Under the pieces are notes generated by a model. It was not told where the DNA came from. It did no database searches and saw only the letters and a program-made list of their open reading frames with translations. DNA of 64,000 bases from Halopelagius inordinatus (GTDB lineage: Archaea > Halobacteriota > Halobacteria > Halobacteriales > Haloferacaceae). Shown here one piece after another: positions 15,142 to 24,190 of this stretch (position 1 is the stretch's first letter; each line of letters opens with the position of its first letter). Made by a program: the position numbers and the translations under genes. Location of the stretch: assembly GCF_900113245.1 (NCBI RefSeq), contig NZ_FOOQ01000001.1:992001-1056000 (forward strand), written 5' to 3'.

Positions 15142-16209
15142 CTACGGTTTGACGAGTATCTTCACTTGGTCGCTCTCGTCGTCTAACAGCGACCGGAACC
15201 CAGAGTCGATGTCGTCGAGACCGATTCGGTCCGTGACGAGGGGTTCGACCGACATCTCCCCGCGCGAGAGCATCTCGATGACCGCGCCGAAGTCCTCGTC
15301 GGAGCGCGGACCGCTCTGGTAGGCGAGCGTTCCCGTGACGGTTCGCTCGCTCATCACCACGTCGTTCGGGTTCACCGGCACCGCCCCCTCCCAGATGCTC
15401 ACGATGGTGCAGTTTCCCTGCACCGAGAGCGACTGCAACGCGGCCGAGAGCGTCGCTTCGAGGCCCGCAACCTCGAAAGAGCAGTCCGCCATCGCGCCGT
15501 CAGTTTCGTCGGCCACGGCGTCGATGAAGTCGCGTTCCATCGGGTTCACGAGAACGTCCGCCCCGCAGTCGGCGGCGCGCGCCCGCCGCGACTGCCGCGG
15601 TTCGGAGACGAGAATCTTCCCCGCCCCCGCCGCGCGGGCCGCTTGGATGACCGAGAGTCCGATGGGACCGCTCCCGACGACGGTGACGGTGTCGCCCGCG
15701 CGGAGGCCGGACCGCCGAACCGCGTGGAGACCGACCGCCAGCGGTTCGACTACCGCGCCCTCTTCGAGCGAGATGTCGCCGAGTCGAACGGCCTGATTTT
15801 CGTCTACGACGACGCGCTCCGAGAATCCGCCGCCGCCGCCCGAGAGGCCGACGAACCCGCCGTTGACGCAGAGGTGGTAGCGGCCGCGTTCGCACTGCCG
15901 ACAGTCGCCGCACCATATCGTCGGGTTGACCGCCACCTCGTCGCCGACTGCGACCGATTCGACCTCCGGGCCAACCTCCGCGACGGTTCCGCTGAACTCG
16001 TGACCCATCGTTATCGGCATCCGCTCGCGAGTCACCGGATGGGGTTCGTCGTCCGGCACGAATATCGGACCCGCGGTGTACTCGTGAAGGTCCGTCCCGC
16101 AGATTCCGCAGGAGTCCACGTCCAAGAGGACGCCCCGCGGACCGACTTCGTCTTCGTCTATCGATTCGACCCGTACGTCCTGTTGTCCGTGGTACCGTGC
16201 CGCTTGCAT
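15142..16209 (-). CDS. zinc-containing alcohol/polyol dehydrogenase (butanediol dehydrogenase-like)
   Basis: A 355-residue medium-chain dehydrogenase with a full metal set: catalytic zinc motif SCGICGTDLHEY with MGHEFSGTVAEVG, and a structural zinc lobe with four cysteines in WCGDCRQCERGRYHLC. The cofactor loop is VVGSGPIGLSVIQAAR. The HEYTAGPIFVP and FVGLSGGGGGFSER segments match the (R,R)-butanediol/sorbitol dehydrogenase branch. A palindromic ACAATTGT (16219-16226) lies 10-17 bases upstream of the start, where a repressor could block initiation. Confidence 0.9.
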   Translation of the reverse strand: MQAARYHGQQDVRVESIDEDEVGPRGVLLDVDSCGICGTDLHEYTAGPIFVPDDEPHPVTRERMPITMGHEFSGTVAEVGPEVESVAVGDEVAVNPTIWCGDCRQCERGRYHLCVNGGFVGLSGGGGGFSERVVVDENQAVRLGDISLEEGAVVEPLAVGLHAVRRSGLRAGDTVTVVGSGPIGLSVIQAARAAGAGKILVSEPRQSRRARAADCGADVLVNPMERDFIDAVADETDGAMADCSFEVAGLEATLSAALQSLSVQGNCTIVSIWEGAVPVNPNDVVMSERTVTGTLAYQSGPRSDEDFGAVIEMLSRGEMSVEPLVTDRIGLDDIDSGFRSLLDDESDQVKILVKP

Positions 16210-16215
16210 GGCACG

Positions 16216-16228
16216 TTAACAATTGTCA
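16216..16228 (-). promoter_or_regulatory. candidate operator TTAACAATTGTCA at the dehydrogenase start
   Basis: The perfect palindrome ACAATTGT (16219-16226) sits in a near-symmetric TTAACAATTGTCA within 20 bases of ATG 16209, that is, over the expected transcription start of the minus-strand dehydrogenase gene. Repression is inferred from position only. Confidence 0.35.
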
Positions 16229-16359
16229 TGCGGACTAATCAAGATGGCAGTGAGGTTTCCTGAATATCTCGGTTTACGACTACATCGGCGGCTACGAACC
16301 GGTCGCAGCGCCCACGAGTAAACACAAGAGTTGTAATCTCGGAGTGGAGATGAAAGTCC

Positions 16360-18279
16360 ATGAGTTCGGACGAGGCGTCGTCTCCGTCCGCACCCGCGTC
16401 TTCGTCTGCGACGGTCGAAGAGTCCGCTTCGACCCCGACGGAGGCGAAGGCGGGAGCGGAGCGTCGCCACCGCTACGATCACTCTCGCGTCCTCCTCGGC
16501 GTCCTCGCCATCACCGCCGCCGCACTCGCCCTCCGACTCGTCGCTCTCGGCGGCCGCATCATGCACTGGGACGAGGGGCGCGTCGGCTACTGGATACTGC
16601 GCTATCACGACAGCGGCTACCACGTCTACCGCCCTATCGTCCACGGCCCGTTTCTCCCCGTCGTCAACGACTGGCTCTTCGCCGTCGTCCCGCCCTCCGA
16701 TTTCGCCGTCCGACTTCCGGTCGCAGTCGTCGGCGGGTTGCTCCCCCTCGCGGCGTGGCTGTTCCGCGAACGCCTCACTCGGACGGAAGTGGTCGCGCTA
16801 GCCGCCGTCCTCGCGTTGAACCCGCTTTTGGTCTACTACTCGCGGTTCATGCGCAACGACGTCCTCGTCGCGGCGTTCTCGCTTTTCGCGCTCGGATTCG
16901 CCGTCCGCGGCTTCGACACCGGAAGGCTCCGATACGCCTTCCCGGCGGCCGCCTCGATGGGCCTGGCCTTCACGACCAAGGAGAACGCGCTCATCTACGT
17001 GCTCTGTTTCGGCGGCGCGGCGTTCCTCCTTTTGGACCACCGGTTGCTCGCCGCGACGGCCCGCGGGGAGTCCACGCGCGACGTCGTCGGCGGTCGGTGG
17101 CCGCGCGCCCTCGCCGCGCGACTCCGCGGGCACGGACGGACCACCCGACGGGGTCTCCTCCGCGTCGGCGGGACGTTCGCCGCCTCGCTACTCGTGTTTC
17201 TCGCGGTCGTCTTCTTCTTTTACGCCCCGCGCCCGGACCTCTGGCAGGTGCTCGGCACCCCTTCGACGCTTCCGACCGTCGTCGAGGCCGGAACGGTCGG
17301 CGCGGCCGAGAAGTTCACCGACACGTGGGCGTCGGGCGGCCACCAAGACCACGCGTACCTCCCCTTCCTCCACGACTTCTTGGAGACGATGGTGTACGGC
17401 GCGCCCGGCGTCATCGCGTTCGCCCTCGTCGGCACCGTCATCGACCGCTACGGCTTCCGCGGCGGCCGGTACCGCGAGTTCGTCGCCTTCGCGACGTACT
17501 GGGGGTTCGTCTCCATTCTCGGCTACCCCATCGCCACCGACATCGAAGCGCCGTGGGCCGTCGTCCACGCCGTCGTCCCGTTGGCCGTCCCGGCGGCGGT
17601 GGGTCTCGCGTTCGTCTTCGAGTCCGGCCGGGACGCCCTCTCTTCGGACGACGCCGTCGGCGTCGGACTCGCGGCACTCGTCGTCCTCGCGTCTCTCGGC
17701 GGGGCCGTCGCCGCCAACGCGACGTACTTCAACAGCGCGTCCGAGGAGGACAAACAGGTCCTCCAGTGGGCGCAACCCGAGAACGACCTGAAGCCGACGA
17801 TGGAGACGGTCGGTGCCGTCGCGCAGTCGAACGAGGGCACCGACGTGTTGTTCTACGGGACGACGGCTCCCGGAAGCGACGAGGAGATGTTCTACGTCGA
17901 AAACGAGTCGTCGCTGCGGACGCCGCCGCCCGGGGGTCCGGCGTGGCACGACAGACTGCCGCTTCCGTGGTATCTCGAACTCCACGGCGCGAACGTCACG
18001 AGTAGTTCGCCGTCGCTGTCGCCCGCCGAGGCGTTGGCCGACGCCCCGCCCGTCGTCATCGCGAAAGATTACAGCCGCGACGAAGTCGAACCGGAACTCG
18101 ACGGCTACGAGGCGTACGAACACGAGTTCCGCCTCTGGAACGACGGCGTCGTGGTGTTCATCGACCGGGAGGCTCTCGACGCCGTGAACGGTCCCGACAC
18201 GAACGCGGACGCGCCCGAAAGCCTGCGCTCGGCGGACGGGCCGAGCGGAACTCCGGCGAGCGCTTCGGTCGCGGTCTGA
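16360..18279 (+). CDS. Agl23-family membrane protein (TIGR03663; flippase activity-associated)
   Basis: A 639-residue multi-spanning membrane protein with a disordered Ser/Ala/Glu-rich N-terminus (1-40), about ten to eleven helices (from residue 48 to 445) and a C-terminal extracytoplasmic domain (about 460-620). MHWDEGRVGYWILRYHDSG after helix 1, with the acidic WDE pair, is typical of GT-C/PMT-like folds and of the haloarchaeal TIGR03663 family named after Agl23, which assists dolichol-linked glycan handling in S-layer N-glycosylation. No other agl gene is nearby. The precise activity is unproven. Confidence 0.87.
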   Translation: MSSDEASSPSAPASSSATVEESASTPTEAKAGAERRHRYDHSRVLLGVLAITAAALALRLVALGGRIMHWDEGRVGYWILRYHDSGYHVYRPIVHGPFLPVVNDWLFAVVPPSDFAVRLPVAVVGGLLPLAAWLFRERLTRTEVVALAAVLALNPLLVYYSRFMRNDVLVAAFSLFALGFAVRGFDTGRLRYAFPAAASMGLAFTTKENALIYVLCFGGAAFLLLDHRLLAATARGESTRDVVGGRWPRALAARLRGHGRTTRRGLLRVGGTFAASLLVFLAVVFFFYAPRPDLWQVLGTPSTLPTVVEAGTVGAAEKFTDTWASGGHQDHAYLPFLHDFLETMVYGAPGVIAFALVGTVIDRYGFRGGRYREFVAFATYWGFVSILGYPIATDIEAPWAVVHAVVPLAVPAAVGLAFVFESGRDALSSDDAVGVGLAALVVLASLGGAVAANATYFNSASEEDKQVLQWAQPENDLKPTMETVGAVAQSNEGTDVLFYGTTAPGSDEEMFYVENESSLRTPPPGGPAWHDRLPLPWYLELHGANVTSSSPSLSPAEALADAPPVVIAKDYSRDEVEPELDGYEAYEHEFRLWNDGVVVFIDREALDAVNGPDTNADAPESLRSADGPSGTPASASVAV

Positions 18280-18339
18280 CGGAGCGACGGCCTCTGCTTG
18301 GCCACGAACGTGCATACTCACTCGCTCGTTTCGGCAACG

Positions 18340-18346
18340 TTTATGC
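18340..18346 (+). promoter_or_regulatory. TATA box of purK-purE
   Basis: TTTATGC lies 25-31 bases before the GTG at 18371 and supports a leaderless purK transcript beginning at that GTG. Confidence 0.55.
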
Positions 18347-18370
18347 AGTTTTGTCCACAACCGAGCGACT

Positions 18371-19522
18371 GTGACCGTCACCGTACCCGGTCCGACCCTC
18401 GGCGTCGTCGGAGGCGGCCAACTCGGGCGCATGCTCGCGGAGGCCGCGGCCCCACTCGGCGTCGACGTGGTCGTCTTAGACCCCACTCCTGACTGTCCCG
18501 CCGCGCCGGTCGCGCGAGAACAGGTCGTCGGCGGTTTCGACGACCCCGAGGCGTTTCGCGAACTCGCCTCGCGGGTCGACGCACTGACGTTCGAGATAGA
18601 ACTCGCCGATTCGGACCTTCTGGAGGAGGTAGCAGAGGAGTTCGGTCTCACCGTCCATCCCTCGCCGGAGACGCTCCGAACCATCGAAGACAAACTCGTG
18701 CAAAAGCGCGCCCTCGAAGACGCGGGGGTCCCCGTTCCGCCGTTCCGCGCCGTGGACGACGAGGCGGACCTTCGAGACGCCGTCTCGGAGTTCGGGAGCG
18801 TCATGCTGAAAGCTCGAACCGGGGGCTACGACGGGCGCGGGAACGTCCCCGTCCGCGACGAGTCGGAGGCGGCGGACGCTCTGGACGAACTCGACGGCCC
18901 CGCGATGGCCGAGGCGTTCGTCGACTTCGAACGGGAACTGTCCGTCATCGCCGTCCAAGGCGACGGCGAGGTGCGGACGCTCCCGCCCGGAGAGAACGTC
19001 CACGAAGCCGAGATTCTCCGCGAAACCGTCGTCCCCGCCCGGACCACGGCCGAGGTGCGCGAACGCGCAAACGAGGTGGCGAACGACGTCCTCTCGATGC
19101 TCTCGGGTCGCGGCGTCTTCGGCATCGAACTGTTCGAGACGCGAGACGGCGAGATTCTGGTCAACGAGATAGCCCCGCGCCCGCACAACTCCGGCCACTG
19201 GAGCATCGAGGGCGCGCGCACCTCGCAGTTCGAACAGCACGTCCGCGCCGTCCTCGGGTGGCCCCTCGGTTCGACCGCCCTCCGGTCACCCACCGTCTCC
19301 GCGAACGTCCTCGGCACCGTCGAAGAGACGCGGGCGGCCCGCCTCGGCAACGTCGAGTCGGTTCTCTCCGCCGAGGAGGCGTCGCTTCACTGGTACGGCA
19401 AAGACGACGTGCGCCCACTCCGGAAGATGGGGCATCTCACCCTCACCGGAGCGAACGACGCCGACGTGACCGACCTGCTCTCGCGCGCGCGAGACCTGCG
19501 AGACGGACTGACCTTCGAGTGA
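18371..19522 (+). CDS. purK: 5-(carboxyamino)imidazole ribonucleotide synthase
   Basis: A 383-residue ATP-grasp enzyme that makes N5-CAIR from AIR, bicarbonate and ATP in purine synthesis. The start is GTG 18371, 25-31 bases after a TATA element. The N-terminal pre-ATP-grasp motif is VVGGGQLGRM (12-21). The ATP-grasp core shows KLVQKRALEDAGVPVPPF, LKARTGGYDGRGN, and the metal-binding GIELFETRDGEILVNEIAPRPHNSGH. It is followed 15 bases later by purE. Confidence 0.95.
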   Translation: MTVTVPGPTLGVVGGGQLGRMLAEAAAPLGVDVVVLDPTPDCPAAPVAREQVVGGFDDPEAFRELASRVDALTFEIELADSDLLEEVAEEFGLTVHPSPETLRTIEDKLVQKRALEDAGVPVPPFRAVDDEADLRDAVSEFGSVMLKARTGGYDGRGNVPVRDESEAADALDELDGPAMAEAFVDFERELSVIAVQGDGEVRTLPPGENVHEAEILRETVVPARTTAEVRERANEVANDVLSMLSGRGVFGIELFETRDGEILVNEIAPRPHNSGHWSIEGARTSQFEQHVRAVLGWPLGSTALRSPTVSANVLGTVEETRAARLGNVESVLSAEEASLHWYGKDDVRPLRKMGHLTLTGANDADVTDLLSRARDLRDGLTFE

Positions 19523-19537
19523 GATTCGACCGAGACC

Positions 19538-20173
19538 ATGACCGAGAACACAGACGCAGACGTGGACGTACAGGACCTCATCGACCGACTCCGCGCGGAG
19601 GCAGACGCCGACGCCGACCCGGAGATGACGCCCGACGTGGGTATCATCATGGGGTCGGACTCTGACCTCGACGTGATGTCGGGGGCGCACGACGCCCTCT
19701 CGCGTCTGGGCTTTGCAGAACAGACCGACTTCCACGACGCGCCCGACGCGCGCTTTACCTACGAGACGTACGTCGTCTCCGCGCACCGGACGCCCGAACT
19801 CATGTACGCCTACGGCGAGACGGCCGCAGAGAGGGGTCTCGACGTGATAGTCGCCGGTGCGGGCGGGAAGTCCGCGGACCTACCGAACATGACCGCGTCG
19901 CTGGCGTATCCGCTTCCGGTCGTGGGCGTGCCGGTCCAAGAGAAATCGGTCGACTCCGTCATCGGGATGCCGACGGGCGCGCCCATCGTCGCCGTCGACG
20001 CGGGCAAGTCGTTCAACGCGGCGCTCTCTGCGGCGCAGATACTCGCTCGAAGCCACGAGGAGATAGAACGGCGACTCCTCGACTACCACGAAGAGCTGGT
20101 TTCCGGCGTCGCAGCGGTGTCTCGCGATATCCACGACTTCGGCGTCGATTCGTTCCGCGCGTCAAGAGAGTAG
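19538..20173 (+). CDS. purE: N5-carboxyaminoimidazole ribonucleotide mutase
   Basis: A 211-residue PurE that converts N5-CAIR to CAIR. The phosphate-binding GSDSDLDVM, the catalytic SAHRTPE with His, and GAGGKSADLPNM are visible. It differs from E. coli-type class I enzymes in three ways: an acidic N-terminal extension of about 30 residues, an insertion of about 14 residues (around AEQTDFHDAPDARF) before the SAHR motif, and Asp for His in the GAAHLPGM-equivalent loop. It is in operon with purK, so function is secure. Confidence 0.93.
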   Translation: MTENTDADVDVQDLIDRLRAEADADADPEMTPDVGIIMGSDSDLDVMSGAHDALSRLGFAEQTDFHDAPDARFTYETYVVSAHRTPELMYAYGETAAERGLDVIVAGAGGKSADLPNMTASLAYPLPVVGVPVQEKSVDSVIGMPTGAPIVAVDAGKSFNAALSAAQILARSHEEIERRLLDYHEELVSGVAAVSRDIHDFGVDSFRASRE

Positions 20174-20267
20174 CCGGCCGGAGAATCTCCCGAGACGCGG
20201 TTACTCTTGTTTTTGGGTCATCGGGCGCGTCAGCCCCCCGAAACCGCGAGAGGAACCAAAATCAACG

Positions 20268-20274
20268 CTTATAG
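20268..20274 (+). promoter_or_regulatory. TATA box of the nuo operon
   Basis: CTTATAG is 41-47 bases upstream of the nuoA ATG (20315), implying a leader of about 15-20 bases. It is the only clear promoter element before the 10.4-kb operon. Confidence 0.5.
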
Positions 20275-20314
20275 GGGGCGCCTTCTAACCCACGAACGTC
20301 AGGGAGACTACCGT

Positions 20315-20728
20315 ATGAGCGAATGGATCGCAATCGGTGCGTTGGGCCTCGTCGGCGTCGGCATCCCGCTTGGGATGATGGCGGTGTCGGCGCTGCTACG
20401 TCCGACCGTACCGGAACAAGGGAAGAGCGCCACCTACGAGAGCGGAGAGATACCGACGGGTGCGGCTCGCGTCCAGTTCAATATTCAGTACTACATGGTC
20501 GCGTTGCTGTTTCTCGTCTTCGACATCGAAACCGTTCTCCTATTTCCGTGGACCCTCATCTACCGGTCCGCGCTGTCCCAGGGCGCCAGTCTGACGCAGG
20601 TGTTGCTGCCGATGCTCGTTTTCATCGGCATCCTCGTCGTCGGCCTGGTCTGGGCGTGGCGTAACGGCGCAGTCGAGTGGGTCAAAAGCCCGCTTGCCAA
20701 CCGTCGAAAGACAGAGAGACAAACATGA
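20315..20728 (+). CDS. nuoA: NADH dehydrogenase-like complex subunit A
   Basis: A 137-residue membrane subunit with three helices (about 5-27, 55-75, 87-110). The conserved segment YESGEIPTGAARVQFNIQYY and LLFLVFDIETVLLFPW with its Asp/Glu pair identify NuoA/Fpo A. The start is ATG 20315; the longer ORF upstream begins in the promoter. It opens the operon, and its stop overlaps the nuoB start (ATGA). Confidence 0.96.
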   Translation: MSEWIAIGALGLVGVGIPLGMMAVSALLRPTVPEQGKSATYESGEIPTGAARVQFNIQYYMVALLFLVFDIETVLLFPWTLIYRSALSQGASLTQVLLPMLVFIGILVVGLVWAWRNGAVEWVKSPLANRRKTERQT

Positions 20729-21429
20729 GTAGCGAACACAACCGACCTTTCGTCACGGACGACACCAGAGTACAGACCGAGACGCAGGACGCCCGCCTCA
20801 CGGGTGCGGACGACCGGTTCAACTCGAAACTTCGCGAGGCGTTCGGCTCGTCGCCGTTCATCCTCACGAAGTTCGACAAGTTCATGAACTGGGTCCGCGG
20901 GTCCTCGATGTTCATGCTGCAGTTCGGTATCGCCTGCTGCAGCATCGAAATGATGCACACCTACGCCGTGAAACACGACCTGGACCGATTCGGGTCCGGC
21001 GTCCCGCGCGCGTCGCCGCGACAGGCGGACGTCATCATCGTGCCGGGGACCATCGTCTCGAAGTTCGCCCCGCGCATGAAGCGCGTCTACGACCAGATGC
21101 CCGAACCGAAGTTCGTCGTCGGCATGGGGTCGTGCACCATCTCGGGCGGTCCGTTCCAAGAGGGGTACAACGTCATCAAGGGCGCAGAGGAGGTCATTCC
21201 GGTGGACATCCACGTTCCGGGCTGCCCGCCGCGCCCCGAAGCACTCGTCTACGGCGTCGTCAAACTCCAAGAGCGCATCGCGAAAGGCGAGTCCTCGCCC
21301 GTGACGGTCAAGCCGTACGAACTCGAACAGTTCGGCGACCTCTCGCGCGACGAAATCGTCGACAAACTCGCACAGGAGATAGACGAAGACGAACTCGTCA
21401 TGCGGTACAACTGGGCTGATTCACCATGA
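20725..21429 (+). CDS. nuoB: NADH dehydrogenase-like complex subunit B (N2 cluster)
   Basis: A 234-residue peripheral subunit that carries the terminal 4Fe-4S cluster N2. Ligands are Cys71-Cys72 in GIACCSIEMMH, the Cys in MGSCTISGG and the Cys in HVPGCPPRPEAL. An acidic N-terminal extension of about 45 residues precedes the core, as is usual for halophiles. The start ATG 20725 overlaps the nuoA stop; the stop overlaps the nuoCD ATG. Confidence 0.97.
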   Translation: MSSEHNRPFVTDDTRVQTETQDARLTGADDRFNSKLREAFGSSPFILTKFDKFMNWVRGSSMFMLQFGIACCSIEMMHTYAVKHDLDRFGSGVPRASPRQADVIIVPGTIVSKFAPRMKRVYDQMPEPKFVVGMGSCTISGGPFQEGYNVIKGAEEVIPVDIHVPGCPPRPEALVYGVVKLQERIAKGESSPVTVKPYELEQFGDLSRDEIVDKLAQEIDEDELVMRYNWADSP

Positions 21430-23093
21430 GTCTGGAACGGAAGCGAGACGCGGAATCCGTCGAGACGGTCCCGACCACCGGCGACGAAATCGCCGACCTG
21501 CTCGGGGACCTCGTCGTCGACCGGGAGGAACACGTCAACGCGCCGGGCTTCGTCATCCGGCCCGACGACGTACAGGAGGTCCTGTTCAAACTCCGCGACG
21601 AGGCCGGGTTCGACCACCTCTCTTCTCTCACCGCCGAGGAATACGAGGACCGCTACGAGTCTATCTACCACCTCACGAGCTACGACGACCGGATGCGAGA
21701 GGTCAGCGTCGTCGTTCCCGCCTCGAAGGACGACCCGCGGAGCCAGACCGCCTCGCCGGTGTTCGACACCGCGAACTGGCACGAACGAGAGGCGTACGAC
21801 CTCGTCGGTATCCAGTACGACGGGCATCCCGACATGCGGCGCATCCTCCTGCCCGAGACGTGGCAGGGTCACCCGCTGTCGATGGACTACGACCAAGACC
21901 GCCCGCAGATAGTCACGCTCAAAGAACACGCGAACCCCCTCGAAGAGGACCACCGCGGCGAGGACGGCAACACGATGTATCTCAACATCGGGCCGCACCA
22001 CCCGGCGACCCACGGCGTCCTCCACGTCAAGACGGTTCTGGACGGCGAGCAGATAGCCGACGTCGAACCCGACATCGGCTACCTCCACCGCTGCGAGGAG
22101 CAGCTCTGTCAGAACGGGACCTACCGGCACCAGATCATGCCGTACCCCGACCGCTGGGACTACGCGTCGGCCGGACTGCTCAACGAGTGGGCGTACGCGC
22201 GCGTCGCGGAGGATATGGCGGACATCGACGTGCCGGAGTACGCGCAGGTCATCCGAACGATGAGCGCGGAACTCTGCCGAATCGCCTCTCACATGCTCGC
22301 GGTGGGGACGTTCGCGCTGGACATCTACGGCGACTTCACCGCCATCTTCATGTACGCCATGCGGGACCGCGAGAAGGTGCAGAACATCTTAGAGGACCTC
22401 ACCGGTCAGCGGATGATGTTCAACTACTTCCGCCTCGGCGGCGTCGTCTGGGACCTTCCGGAACCCCGCGACGAGTTCTTCGAGAACATCCGCGACTTCC
22501 TCGACGACCTGCCGACGGCCCTCGAGGAGTACCACGACCTGATCTCCTCGAACGAGATTCTGCAGATGCGCACCGTCGGGACGGGCGTCCTCCCCGAAGA
22601 GGTCGCAAAGTCCTACGGCGCGACCGGTCCGGTCGCCCGCGGGTCGGGCGTCGACTACGACCTGCGACGCGACGACCCCTACGGCTACTACGAGGAACTC
22701 GACTGGAACGTCGTCACGGAGGACGGCGGCGACAACTACTCGCGCCTCCTCGTGCGCATGCGCGAAGTCGAAGAGTCCGCGAAGATAATCGAGCAGTGCG
22801 TCGACCTGCTCGAAGACTGGCCCGAAGAAGAGCGCGACATCCAAGCGAACGTCCCGCGGACGCTCCGCCCGGACGACGACAAGGAGATATACCGGGCCGT
22901 CGAGGGCGCGAAGGGCGAACTCGGCATCTACATGCGCTCCGACGGCACGGAAAAGCCCGCTCGGTTCAAGATTCGCAGTCCGTGCTTCTCGAACCTCCAG
23001 ACGCTACCGGAGATGTCCACCGGCGAGTACATCCCGGACATGGTCGCCAGCCTCGGTAGCCTCGACATCATCCTCGGCGAGGTGGACCGCTGA
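21426..23093 (+). CDS. nuoCD: NADH dehydrogenase-like complex, fused subunits C and D
   Basis: A 555-residue fusion. Residues about 25-150 form NuoC (30-kDa), with SSLTAEEYEDRYESIYHLTS and WHEREAYDLVGIQYDGHPDMRRILLPE. Residues about 175-555 form NuoD (49-kDa), starting TMYLNIGPHHPATHGVLH, with IGYLHRCEEQL and the C-terminal SLDIILGEVDR. NuoD lines the quinone cavity with NuoB. C-D fusions are also seen in some bacteria. The stop and the nuoH start share one base (TGATG). Confidence 0.97.
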   Translation: MSLERKRDAESVETVPTTGDEIADLLGDLVVDREEHVNAPGFVIRPDDVQEVLFKLRDEAGFDHLSSLTAEEYEDRYESIYHLTSYDDRMREVSVVVPASKDDPRSQTASPVFDTANWHEREAYDLVGIQYDGHPDMRRILLPETWQGHPLSMDYDQDRPQIVTLKEHANPLEEDHRGEDGNTMYLNIGPHHPATHGVLHVKTVLDGEQIADVEPDIGYLHRCEEQLCQNGTYRHQIMPYPDRWDYASAGLLNEWAYARVAEDMADIDVPEYAQVIRTMSAELCRIASHMLAVGTFALDIYGDFTAIFMYAMRDREKVQNILEDLTGQRMMFNYFRLGGVVWDLPEPRDEFFENIRDFLDDLPTALEEYHDLISSNEILQMRTVGTGVLPEEVAKSYGATGPVARGSGVDYDLRRDDPYGYYEELDWNVVTEDGGDNYSRLLVRMREVEESAKIIEQCVDLLEDWPEEERDIQANVPRTLRPDDDKEIYRAVEGAKGELGIYMRSDGTEKPARFKIRSPCFSNLQTLPEMSTGEYIPDMVASLGSLDIILGEVDR

Positions 23094-24190
23094 TGTCGGC
23101 GACGGTGCTACTCCAGAGCGGAGGCGGAGGTGGAGGCGGCGGGAACGGCCCCGTTCTCCTCCCCGAGACGATAGCGAACGCGCTCGGACTGTCGGGTCTG
23201 CTCGGCGACGTCGTCGGCGGACTCATCGGGGCGTTCCTCATCGCGAACATCATGCTCGCGATGACGGCCGTCGCCGGCCCGTGGGCGAAGCGGAAGATAA
23301 CCGCCGCCTTCACCGACCGCATCGCGGTCGACCGCATCGGTCCGTTCGGCCTCCTCATCATCGTGGCCGACGCCGTCCGATTGCTCTCGAAAGAGCTCAT
23401 CGTCCCCGAGGGCGTCGACCGCCCGGCGTGGGACATGGCACCGATAATCGTTCCGTTCTCGGCGCTCTTGGGCTTCGCCGTCATCCCGATGGGCAACGGC
23501 ATCCAACTGGCCGACCCGGAGACGGGGCTGGTGTTCGCCTTCGCGGCGTCCTCTATCGCGTCGCTCGGTCTCGTGATGGGTGGCTACGCGTCGAACAACA
23601 AGTACTCGCTTCTCGGCGGTCTCCGCGCCGTCGCACAGAACATCGCGTACGAGATTCCGCTCATCGTCACGGCGGCGTCCGTGGTCATCTTCACCGGCAC
23701 GCTCCGGACGAGCGAAATCGTCGCCGTCCAGACGGAGCCGCTTTTGACCGTCGCGGGCGTGACGATTCCGCAGTGGTTCGCGTTCGTCAACCCGTTCGCC
23801 TTTGCGCTGTTCATGCTCGCGAACCTCGCGGAAATCGGGCGGAACCCGTTCGACATCCCGGAGGCACCGACGGAGATTGTCGCCGGATACCAGACCGAGT
23901 ACTCCTCGGTCTACTTCGTGCTGTTCTACCTCGGGGAGTTCATCCACATCTTCCTCGGCGGCGCACTCGTCGCCTTGCTGTTCCTCGGCGGTCCCGCGGG
24001 ACCGGTCCTGCCGGGCATCGTCTGGTTCATCATCAAGATATGGGCGTTCTTCCTGTTCACGCAGTGGGCGCGGTCGGCGATTCCGCGCCTCCGAATCGAC
24101 CAACTCATGGAAATCGGCTGGAAGGGGATGCTCGTACTCGCCTTCGCTAACCTGGTTCTCACGGCCATCATCGTGGGGGTGCTCGCATGA
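23093..24190 (+). CDS. nuoH: NADH dehydrogenase-like complex subunit H
   Basis: A 365-residue membrane subunit that links the quinone site to the antiporter arm. Eight helices are visible. The conserved loops RIGPFGLLIIVADAVRLLSKE, NIAYEIPLI, ANLAEIGRNPFDIPEAPTEI and AGYQTEYSS are all present, with the acidic residues of the E-channel. A Gly-rich stretch (residues 8-16) after the N-terminal strand precedes helix 1. The ATG overlaps the nuoCD stop; the stop overlaps nuoI (ATGA). Confidence 0.97.
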   Translation: MSATVLLQSGGGGGGGGNGPVLLPETIANALGLSGLLGDVVGGLIGAFLIANIMLAMTAVAGPWAKRKITAAFTDRIAVDRIGPFGLLIIVADAVRLLSKELIVPEGVDRPAWDMAPIIVPFSALLGFAVIPMGNGIQLADPETGLVFAFAASSIASLGLVMGGYASNNKYSLLGGLRAVAQNIAYEIPLIVTAASVVIFTGTLRTSEIVAVQTEPLLTVAGVTIPQWFAFVNPFAFALFMLANLAEIGRNPFDIPEAPTEIVAGYQTEYSSVYFVLFYLGEFIHIFLGGALVALLFLGGPAGPVLPGIVWFIIKIWAFFLFTQWARSAIPRLRIDQLMEIGWKGMLVLAFANLVLTAIIVGVLA

